DNA from: Nautilus pompilius
Lineage: Eukaryota > Mollusca > Cephalopoda > Nautilida > Nautilidae
Reading direction: 5' to 3'
Assembly (NCBI GenBank): GCA_018389105.1
Contig: JACATO010000330.1
Coordinates: forward strand, 992,001 to 1,056,000
DNA length: 64,000 nt
The notes below the pieces were generated by a model, which was given only the letters and a program-made list of their open reading frames with translations, was not told the DNA's origin and made no database searches. Made by a program: the position numbers and the translations under genes. This document shows positions 26,701 to 38,700 of this stretch, piece after piece; the stretch's first letter is position 1; each line of letters opens with the position of its first letter.

Positions 26701-29700
26701 TTTATAGGTAACTTGAAATTTTAGCATAAATAACAAAGGATGATTTTTTTTTTAATGTATACAATCAGTTAAAAAAATTTCTCATTGCATTTAGGCCCTA
26801 TTGATTACATGTATCTATCTGCCACTGATAACAACTAAGGAAATAGGAGACGTCCCATGTTGACTTACAGCTAACTAATTGTTCATCACAACTGCAGACA
26901 GAAGTTCATGGCATGATATACCTATTAAGTGAGGCACATCACTGACAAACAATTAAGTAGTCATTGAGTTGGGATTTTTGCTTCCATGTGAGTTGTACTG
27001 CATTCTAGTAAAGAGAACATGAGCACTTCAATACCTCTCATCTGGTAGTTAGTATCACTCTAACATGCCTATTAATAGCTGTGATTAGTGCGTTATAGAA
27101 CCACAAATGATCCACCATGGATTATTCACTGATGAAGGATGCTGAAAAGGTACCAAAACACATACTATAATAAACAAATGCTTTCAGTATTAGGGGTGAG
27201 TGGGTGGTAATCTCTCGTTGGCCATGGTAGAGCAGCCAATTTTGTTTGTTAGCTTGATTTCAATGCTTGTAAGGATACTTTGTAACTGTACTTGCAGCTG
27301 TGAAAAGGCATTTCTTGAGTACTTGGATTCATATCGCCATCTCTTAGCCTGCAGAGGATATCTGGTGATAGATTACAGACAGACAGAGCTTACAGGAAAG
27401 CCCATTGTTTTCCATTAGCAGAAAACATTTCAATGGCCACTCATTGGCAGCATTAAAATGTGTACAATAATTATTTATTTTATTCTTTCTTGCTGCTAAT
27501 AAGGATATCTGAAGTTTTGGTTGCTATCTCATCTTGAAAGTATTTGAAGCAAAGTTTCTAATTATTAATGTAATATCTAATTGTCAGTATTCAGGAAAGA
27601 GAGAGAGACAATTTTTTTATTACTTTTATGGCTATTATGCAGGAGAGCCCTATTTTGTTGCAGTTGATAGGTTAATATTTCTTGTCTCTGCTTTTCTTCT
27701 TGAGTATGTAAACAAGTCCAACATACTCCACACATCTGTTGCTACGAAGGATCCATAATTTGTGCTGGACTTTGTTAATAAGGTAGAGCTAACATTAGAT
27801 TTTAAGTAAATCTAAGATTTTTTGTCATTGTTGTATAGTTTGCTTTAGCTTTACAACATGTAGCCAAAAAGTAATACATTTACTTTATTTACCTGTCAGT
27901 TTTTCTTTATAGTTAACAACAACAAAAAAATAAACTCTCTGTTTTTAGGATACAAATTTTACAAAAATAAAAATATTAGTGGAGGAGGATGGATGCTGCA
28001 CAACAGGCTTTTAAACATTGGGGAGGGATGTGGCAGCCATCTTTGAACTTGAGATGTCTTCATGTTTTGTGTAGAGGACTGGACCTAAATACAGTAGTTT
28101 CTTGAGGGCTCTGGTTGCACATTTCATCTCTGCATTTAGCTTAAAACAAAAACAAAACCTTTTTAAGTGGAGTATATTGCTAAGTGTGTGTGTGGAAAGG
28201 CTTCAAAAGACTAGGGACCTTCTGCCGAGACCTAGAGGTTGGATATCTTCATTGCTACTTATTGGGGCTATAAGACAGGAACAAGAATCAAAATTGTTAC
28301 AAATAAACAACTATCCACCCCAACACACACTGCTGAGCACCAGTAAAACTGGTTCATTTTTTGAATAACTAATTGCTAGAAGTTCTCTTTAATGGGTGGG
28401 GGATTTCTCAACTTTATACTGAATTGTCTGAACACAGCAAACAACCCTGATGTTCATTTTTTTAACAGGAAAAAGAAGTTCGCCCAGATGGCAGAGAACT
28501 TGGAGAAGTCCGTCCAATTGTGTTAAACATAGGTGAGTTTCGGTTAATTTTCCTGAGGTGTCACTAGAGAGTAAACCAACCTCACATTGAAGTTTTGGCA
28601 TTCCCACCATTTTATAGATTACTTGGACTCTTATATTTAAGGGCCCACACTCAATTCTCAAATTTGGCATATTTCCCTCAGGATTTCTTTTTCTCCACAG
28701 CTGGATACTTGGGTGGGAGGGGGGAAGGTCCTCTGGTTCTCTCCCACATCTGAAAATGTAGAGATCTCGTAGGGACTTCCACTACATCACCTATTCTGTG
28801 CAACTGCATGAGTGCTGTGGTGGGAATCAGACAATCTGCATGAGTTGAACGGGGAAGGGTCCAGACAACCACCAGCATCTCTGCTACCCTGAGATCTACT
28901 GGCACCATGTTGATGCTAGCAGCAGACCTGAATTTCAGTGAGTTTGGATGAAGCTATGTTAATTTCTACAATGATTTTACTGGGGTCTGCAGTTAGCTTA
29001 AACTCTGGAAGGTACCTGGATTGAGAAAACTGCCAAACTGGCTTTATGCACAGACAGCGCTCATTTGCTTTGTGAGAAGCATCTAATATAAAGCGGAGTT
29101 TTGTCGGTTGGTGTTAGCTTAACCCCGACTGACAAAAGGGACATCTTCTCGTTTGTGGTCTGTAATGACAGCGACCAGGTTTTTGGTTGGTTGGTTGATT
29201 GGTTTGTTTTTTTGATTAATGTTTTATACATCTGCCTCACTAAAACTACCCTGACTGGTACTGGTCAGGAGAAATGTTGGGGTAGTCGGTGTTTGGTAGA
29301 AAGGAAACAAAAGGGCATGAATTTCTGCTTTGCTCAGGTTGTGTGACGACAGCAGAGGGGTCGGCTCTGGTGAAGATGGGTAACACGGCTGTGATGTGTG
29401 GAATCAAAGCGGTAAGTAAAAAGCCATTACGTATGTGCACAAAGCCTGGGTATCAGGGAAGAAAAAGCTTAAATTCCTTTTGTTTTAAAAAAAGTATTGT
29501 TCTGGGAGTTTACAAATATCTGTATATTAAATGACATAACTTTGGGTTCCTATCTTGTGCCACCATAATTTTAGTTCTTTCTCATCCAAGATCCTGTTAT
29601 TTAAAAAACCCCCAGCTGAATATAATATAGATTCTGCCTTTACACCCCTCGCAGTATAGTAGCTGATGATTATGCACAAAGAGACTTCAGGTGCTGCTAC

Positions 29701-32700
29701 TATCTGTAGTTTAGAAAAGAATATGATGATTATTATAAGAATGAAGTGAAGGGAGCACTGTATTAAAAGGAAAGGAGGTATTGATTCAAGTAGACTTGGG
29801 TGTATTTAACACAGCAGTGAATGTTAAGCCCACTGCTGTCTGTTTATAATTAAGGCGTGAAATTTTCTCACAAGCACGCGTGAAAATAGGCTCAACATTT
29901 GTCCACAAGGAAAATTATTGATATATATATATTTGTAGACCATACCTCACAGATATTCCACTTCTCACTTCTGTGATGGCACTGCTGTCATGTCTGTCCA
30001 CTTTAATGTTTCTGGTGTCTGGAAATGTGTGGACTATTTCTGGTCTGGATTAACTAAGAAAATTAACACTTGCAAATAAATTAATCTCCTCCATTTCTTT
30101 TTTCTCTCCAAACTATGTAAATCAAAATAAGTTTATTTTTAAAGAAAATTTAGAAAAGAGTAGGATTGAAAGAAAGATGTTGCTGATGTGGGAGGAAGCA
30201 AAATGTAGATAAACAAGGTGAAACAGACAATCACAGGTTCACTATCTGTTTATGTTGTGTTGTGGTTATTGCCACGTGTAAGTTCCATACTGGGCAGAAA
30301 AATTTTGAAAGATATCAATGAATAATTATGTGGCACATTATTTCATCTTCAGATTAAATTTCTAATGCAGATTTTAAATTGGACAACAAATAGACAAAAT
30401 GAGAAAAGACAGCAACTGAGAAGGATATATATATATAAGTGCTTATTCAGCAGGTTGTGATTGAAGTAGATGGTGTGCATCACAGGGAGATGTGTGCACA
30501 TTTCTTACAGGTTGTAAGTCATTTTATGGAATCTGTTAAAATGCAACTTCATAGATAATCATCTATTGGATAAGCATCCAATGATAGGTACATTGTTTCA
30601 GCAGGGCAGCATCTGCAGATATGGTTGAGCAAAGGTTGATTTCTGATTTGTACTGTATGTGCTATACACTGCAAACTGGGTAATAAGTTTCATTCTTAAA
30701 GCTCTCAAACTTGCAACAGTAAAGATAATCCACCAACAAACACTTTCTCTAATACTTAAAGAAAAATAAGACTGGCTGCTCACATGTTGTAACTAGTTGG
30801 AGTTCTGGGACAGAGGATGTACCTGACAACTCATTTTACTTAGACAAAAAAGAATGGTCCAAAACCGTCTTGTGATCCCTAAAAAAAACCACACTGTTTT
30901 TGCACCACTCATGTTGCTTCTGTCTGGGGTGAGTTAAAATCAGAAGTCAAGCTTCTGTTCTGGACATGCTCTCACTGTGTGATAATGAATTGCTTAGCTT
31001 GAAAAATATAGGATTTCTAGAATGTACCTGGAGAATACAAACAGAAATCTACCATCATTTCTTCTTGGTTTTGAAGGAGTTAGCCGAGCCGAAAACTGAA
31101 GAGCCCAACTGGGGTTTTATAGGTGAGCATGAATACAAACGGAGTAAAGTTACAGGCCAGTTCTAGTTTTGTTTGTTCATTTTAATTTAAATGACAGTAA
31201 TATCAGCTGAAAGATCAGGTAGGTTTTCTGGTGTTTATCATTTCTCATTATTGGCATTATTACCTGATTACCACCATGAAGGGAAGGAAAAGTTTCAGTC
31301 CCTGATTTTTAGTTTGGTAAAATGACTAATAAAGTATTTTAATGGTGCTGTGCAGATGTCATCCCTTGTTGTCCAGGTTGTAGTGTTTCTCTGATATGAG
31401 GAAGATAACCAGTTAAAATTATACTGATGCATGTTATCTACATGTCTGTTGATATTTTTAACTATAACACTTTGACCTAAGCACTTTGAATATTTTACCA
31501 ACTTCAATTTTATGAAGAAAAGGTTAAACTGGATAGAAAATAAGTCAGATAGGAACTTATATTGTTGTGCTGTGTGCAGTAACTGGTTGGATGCCTGGGT
31601 TATAGTCAGTAGAGGAAAGAACAGTTCTCAACAATGCGTGTCTGTCTCACAAAGTTGATTATGATCTGTGACACAGTATGGCTTTGTTACTAGGGTTTTT
31701 AGTTTCATATTTGGGTGGAGGAAGCTAAAAAAATGAGTGAAGTGCTTGTAGAGAACTCAACTATTATGTGAAGAGGACACTGACTTGTGTTCATCATATT
31801 TCTACTGCTCTTGCAGTTAAAGAAGCAAATGAAAAATACGAATTAAATGGACTTTTTTTTTTCCTGCCTGTTAATTGGTAGGTGTTTATATGAAGGTGAA
31901 AAACATCTGTTTGCCTTTGTGGTAGAACTGACCATCACCCAGATACCAAACTCACGTAACACAAACAACATTTTATATATGCTGTATTGGTTCTAATTGC
32001 CATTCATCCTTTCTCAGCACAGAAATCTACTTTAAAAATCCCCACTTGTCTTCATAAATATTCCCAACACCAATCTCTCTCTCTAGGAATATGAAGAATT
32101 CGCTTTGTAGACATGATAAAGCCAGGGCCACACCACCCTTGGTGGGTCAAGGAAAGATAGCATGTTACGGAACATGGATTCAGATTCAGATGAAGTTGTC
32201 TCAGGTGGTCAAATCGTAAAATTCTGGATACAAATTAAGGTTGCAGTGTAAGGATGGGAATGATGACACTCAATTCTTCCAGCAAATTGCCAGCTGAGTC
32301 TGGAAGTGCAGAAAGTGGATTAAGAATGCAGGATCTCTTGGTGTACAGCAGTCAGATGAACTTCTTCAGCTCTTGCAGAAACCAGTAAATAGTTAACTTG
32401 GACAAAACTGTTACGCTTGAGATGCTGGCCATCTATGTTATTGTTGGTGCATGAAAACTCAGCATGCAGTCAATCATACATTGACTGATGGTGGAAATGA
32501 GCCAAACAAAGGTCTGATTTTATAAGACAGACAGCCTATATCTGTCTCAGTGTTGATGAATAGCTTACAGAAGATGCCCATGCTCCACTGGATTTTGTTG
32601 CAGAGTGCATCAAAAGCATTTGTGGTGTTCCCTTCCACTAGGAATGACATACTGCTGCTTGTGGAGGGGTTCTCTGATGATCCTGTTGTAGACACCAAGC

Positions 32701-35700
32701 ATGCATACCTTCTTTTGATGAACTCTAACAGATTAAGATCCCAGCCATAGACTTTGCAGGGAGTCTGTCTGCTTTACAAGATTGTCCACTTTTAACAAAA
32801 CATTAAATATAACTACAGAAACAAAATCACATTCCGTCATTCCAACAGATCACCTTAACATCCTACAGGATCTCCGTCATGTTTGTTTTTTGTGGCAAAA
32901 GCACAAACTTGAGACCAGATAAAGCATGTTCAACATTTTAGCCAGTTTTCACAGTTCAGGTTGGTCATTTCTTTGCTGATGCCAGTATTTCAAAATGTTC
33001 ATTTTTGTTTAGTTGCCTGCTTTGTTTGATGGTTACTTTCTGCTGCTGGTGTGAGCTTTGATCTTGTTTTTTTTCTCAGATAACAACAGCTGATACCTTG
33101 GCTCAAGAAAGATTGCAGCAACATAAGTTTTATTTTCAAGAAGATGATTTTCCCTCCTTTTCATTGAGTTCAGGGTTAGACGATATATCATGAGCATCTG
33201 ACTGGACATGGTCTGCGTATAGTTTTCCATCATCAGATTTCTCATTGGCATGTGTTGTGACTTGTAACCACACTTCAGTCTTTGGTTCTGGTTTGTACAT
33301 ATGCTCTCCTTCAACATACTAATTTGATCTCATCTTGATGAGTTCATTGCCAAGAACTCATATGATGGCTTTGCAGGTCTAAAGTATACATTTGTAGCAC
33401 ATTTTCTAATTCATTAAATTCTTTTCTATACTGATGTCCACTGAGAATGATGAGATGGCCTTTGTGTAGCAAGCTGTGCAGTCAGTGCACCTGATGCATA
33501 GTTTTGCATTTGGTGTATTTGCAGTACATGATGTTACAATGACATTCTCAATAACTAAGCACAATACTGGAAAATGTGTAAATAGACCACTGTTGATACT
33601 TGGGCTCAATTTATCTTCACTTCTACAAATGTGTTAAATTATTGTCTCTGTCATGTCATGATTAGTACAGCATAATTTTGTTTTTTAGAATATACCTTAC
33701 TCAATAGGGGCCTAATTATACTATGAACTTCTGTCTTCAAGCAGATATAAAGGTTTGGGTTTCATTTTCAATTTTCAGCAGGTTTTTTCCCCAATAATCA
33801 CTAACCCCTAACTTAAAAATTTTGATGAGTTCCTTTAGATACCTGGCTGGGAGGCATTCAGAACCAATACAGTAACCTACATTATGTACATTACACAACA
33901 GAACAGAAAAATTTTGGCTAATCTTACTGGCAGTTACTGAGTCAATTGTCTTCTGCAATCAGATCAAGTGTACTTCACTTTAATGTTTGTTCCAGATAAT
34001 GCTGATAGTGTGGTAATTGGAAATTGTTGTTTTAATCCTTACCATCCTCCATCGGAACACAAGGGATTTGACAGTTTCTTGTGCATTTTCACTGTCAAAT
34101 GAAATAATTCTCAAGATTATTGAAATTTTTTTTTTTAAATTAAATTAAATTCATTAGTTGTCATTTATGAGGTAAATTCACCTTCAAAAAGCACAGTTCA
34201 ATCAGTATAAACCTCAGGCTGAGTATTAAACACAATTCTTATTTTTACTAGGGAATAAAAATTAATCAGGTATGCTTCAATTCCCAATGGCTGTAGTAGA
34301 AAGTAAAGTTGAAAGCAAATATCTTGAAGTGCCTATGTTCCTGTAGACTTTCTGACAGAGCCATACAGTTTGTGGTCTTTGTATGTGAGTAGTCAGATAA
34401 CAACTTCAGTTGATTGTATTCATTTAAAATTAAATAAGTGACTGGTTGAAAATATCTGCACAGTCCAAAATGTCATTGTCAGATTATACTTTCCGTTACG
34501 ATCTGTGAACTTATTTTGGTGAAAACAGGTATTTAAGGTAACCATTATTTTCTTTTTCATGTGTTTATATCAACAAAATTATTTTTAATGTATTTAGTTT
34601 TAACATTTTAGTATTTCATTGTCAAATTCCAGTTCCAAACTTGGAGTTGTCTCCCATATGTTCGCCATTGTTTAAGCCAGGCCCACCAGGAGAAGATGCC
34701 CAAGTCTATAGTCAGCTGTTATTAGACATAATATCAAAGTAAGTAGTTTCTGTCTAATTGTGAATGGAAATTTTTTTATTTTATTAAACTGTCTGATTTT
34801 CGTTTGTTAGTCTATTTATGTAACATTATGCTGATCTTCATATTTGTAAAGTAAACAGACAGCCTACTGGCTACTTTGCATGTTGGATTTGACATTGTGC
34901 CATGTGATGCTTATTTACAGGTAAAAGCTTAAAGTTAGCAAACAATGCTTTGATGAATTTTTCACATGTTGATAAGATCAAGTATGTTTCCCAGAGTGGA
35001 GTCAACTGCAACATCTGGCAGATAAGGATCAGTGACTCTCAAAAAAAAGAAAACAACATTGACCTGGTTGTCATTGTTTAAATGGCCAGGGATGGCTGCT
35101 GGACATGAAGACCAGTTGTTGTTCTTACCAGGTGTCAGTAAACTTGAGCTGCATTTAGCAAGTGGTGAAGATTTCACAAACACTGACCGGCTCAGATCTC
35201 AAATGTGTCTTTACCTAAGACTTTCTTCTAATGATAAAACAGAAAGTTTATATACTAAATATGCATTCTAATAAAAAACAATACAAAGCCAGCATAAAAC
35301 TACCATTAATATCCAATTACTTGTGGATTAAGATGGCTACAAATTTTCTAGGGAAGGCTGAGGGCCCAAGTTTGATAAATCTGAATGCATTGAAGTTAGT
35401 CTTTATAGACTTCACAGTGCTACAACTAACTTAACCAGATTTTAACCACCATCACCCTGATCTCGTTTCTGTTGGGTAAAGCATTTAAAAAAATCTCAAT
35501 GGGTGTTAGAGGGCTTAGATCTGTTAGTCAGTACATAATTTGCTGTTATATTCTTTTACATCAGCTCAATCTATTTTTTTAACCCAATGATTTTTAGCCA
35601 AGATATTATTATTATTTTGTTTATAGACCTCCCCAGTTTCCAAAAAGAAATTATCTAAGTTTCTTGTTTGCTTTTTTGGCATGACATCTACACTGCCTGC

Positions 35701-38700
35701 CATTCTTGTCTGTGGAACACAGATGTAATAAGATGTAAATTAGGTGTTCACACCATGGCAGCATTTTACTCTACATTGCTGAACCATTTTTGTTTGCAGC
35801 TCAAAATGTATTCACAAAGAAGACTTGTGTATCATGCCTGGAAAGGTTAGTAAACTTTCCTTCAGATCGAGGAAGGTTGTTTAACATGGAGAGCACTAAA
35901 AGTTATCAATAACTGACAATTGTATTGAAATTTGTTCTCTATCCAGACTGACTTCAATGAGTATAAAAATGAGAAACAATGTTAAGCGCATGTTGGTTAT
36001 TGAGGTTATATTAAAGCATCTAAGTGATTTTACTAGCTGTACATCCTATTGATTTTTAATTCTCTGCTTTTTTTAAAAAAAAAATTTAAGCAGAGTTGAT
36101 CAATTTTAAAACAGAATAGGATTTAAAAAGTTCAGAAAACTTTTGATTTCTCAAGTGGTTGTCATTGGCTTGCCTGGTGCTGCAGCCATCATCATGGCAG
36201 TAACTATCCGTTCGAGATATTGTTGTACCTTGGTAGAATTCTAGAGAGAGTTGGCTTTTGTAACTGATTCATGTTTTGGGAAAACCAACAAGTTTTATCT
36301 GGAGCTTAAGAACTCTGCGGTTGTTTTTCCAGTTGGCCTGGGTGCTGTACTGTGATCTGATGTGTCTCGACCACGATGGCAACATGCTGGACGCCGCCCT
36401 GCTCGCCCTAATCACCGCACTCTGTAACAGTAGGTGCAGGAGCAAAATTTCTCATGTCTCTGTTTTCTTGGAGCAAGTATATTAATTGGTTGTGCAAATG
36501 AAATACATTTTCTGTCAAGTAGTGCCCCCTCCATTCTTGTCACAAAAATATCTATTTCAGCTAATCTACCACAAATAGTTTAATGCATATGCTGTTAGTA
36601 ACTAGTTATCATGTCACACAATGATAAACAGCTAGGAATTTTAAACATGAGGCTTTATTCACCTGGAGATCAAAACATTTGACAGAGATTTAGAGGACTG
36701 TCTTAGTAAGGTTAGAACCCACTATAAGTGTGCGAAAAGCAGGAACAGTGCTAAAAATTTCTGTACACTCAATCATTTAGAATACTTACTGGTGGTGTTA
36801 CTGTTTTACAAGTGTTTCCAATCCAGGATTATTTTGGTGTGCATAACTACACTTAGCATAAGTTGTGGAAGATAGGGTTCATCTGCTAACATAAGCAGAA
36901 AAATTTACATTTTGTAAACAAGTGGACTTTTCTGGGTCTGATGAATAGGATGATCAGTAGATCAAAATGGCCAGCAAAATATACTGAAGTGTTTCTGCCT
37001 CATACCAGCCTATTGAGTTTTAGTAGGCTCCACATACTACTGGCCTGTTGGATTCTGAATCAGAACAATGTTCACAATACCATGATTGCTGGCAACAGTC
37101 TGTAAACTGCTCTTGTGAATAATGGTGAACTCTGACCATGCAAAGCAGAGAAAAACATTGCCAAAGCCTGCTCAGGATGCTGACTTATTTTGTTTGACCT
37201 TAACTTTCTGATGATAACAGCTGGATATGTTAGTACCTCTCATGTTCCTGCACCTTTGAGATACTTCATTAGCTGAGACTTCTGCCATTGTTATCATGGC
37301 ACATTATTGACAGCAAATGCTCATGCTGCATAAAACACGATCTTGTTTAAATACTGTTAACTCTTTGAACAACAAATGCATACACTGGCTGACCAGTTCA
37401 TATGGCCTGGACCACCTTTTGCCTGAAAAACAGCTATGACATTGAATCCACAAGTTGCTGAAAGGTGTCCTGAGGAATATCTCCTCATCCAGTCATTAAT
37501 ATTGTACACAGTTTATAGACAAGGTAGGCAGAGATAGTGATGATGAACACATCTTTCAAGTTTATCCCACAGATGTTCATTTGGATTGAGATCTAGAGAT
37601 TGTGCTGGCCATGGGAGATTCCTGAATTCTTCTCCATGTCCCTCAAGGCATGGACACAATGGGAGCATTTCATTGTCATCTTTGAATGGGGGATCAAGTA
37701 ATTTGTGTGGCTCTCTTCTCCCATCTGTGCAAAAAAAAAATGCGAATCACTCATCAGACTACAGCATTTTTCACCTGCACTCCTTACCAACATGAAAAGA
37801 TGCCTCATGGCTTAAGTAATGGTCTCCTTTTCCATAGTCAGTTTGTTGCAACATGATTGCATATAAAATGAATGGTGTTTCATACAGCAAAACATCAAAG
37901 TATGGTTGGAGATGGGTGTAAATTGTCCTGCATAGAAAATCTCTTTCAGTTGGTCTATTGTATCCCTGCATCATGTAGTCAACTTGATTTTTATCTGCAG
38001 CTCAGCTCAGACTCTGAAAGGGTACATAGGTCCTAATGAAGTGGTCAGTCAGCATTAAGTCATTTATAGAAAGATTATTGCCTTTAAAACATTTTTAGCA
38101 TAATTTAAACCAGCAACTATACACCGAGCTATTTAATATACTGCTTTTCCAGACTGAAAATACCTTAAACTAATACTAGGTTAGTCTAGTGGCAGAAGTA
38201 AAATTTGGATTGATGTGTCTGCTCATGTTCATTTGCTTCAGCTTTTATCATTTTGGTTGTTAATCATTCAAATGAAATTAAATTACTAACTTGTGCACTA
38301 ATAAGAACAGTTCTGTCATGCAAGTTGTAACATATATAATGTGAAGCAGTGGACAAGGAGGATAGAATGTGTTGCTAAAAATTCTGGTTCAGTGAGCATT
38401 AATTGTTGTTCTCCAGCCTGCCTGCCTATAGTAGAGATAGATGAGGACACAGAAAGCATCAACATAAATTTCAAGAAAACAAAATCATTACAAGTTTACT
38501 CACATCCAGTTTCTACAACCTTTTCCATATTTGATGGGTAAGTACTTTAACTATATTATTATTGAAGAAAAGGTGGACTCATATTTGTTTCAGAAAATTT
38601 TAATGGCCCTTGATAAAGTTTCCCACAAGGAATATAAGTGCTACAAGTAGCAATACAGCTGATTTTTTTGGTGGTTCTGTAAGGTAGGTTTCTCATTAGC

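Noticed and set aside
29246..29534. Open frames around EXOSC8 exon 4
   Set aside because: The plus-strand one includes exon 4 plus intron read-through; the minus-strand one is its shadow.
34962..35271. Overlapping 73- and 79-codon frames on opposite strands
   Set aside because: Neither has family features; they lie in EXOSC8 intron 6 with no flanking splice sites of note.
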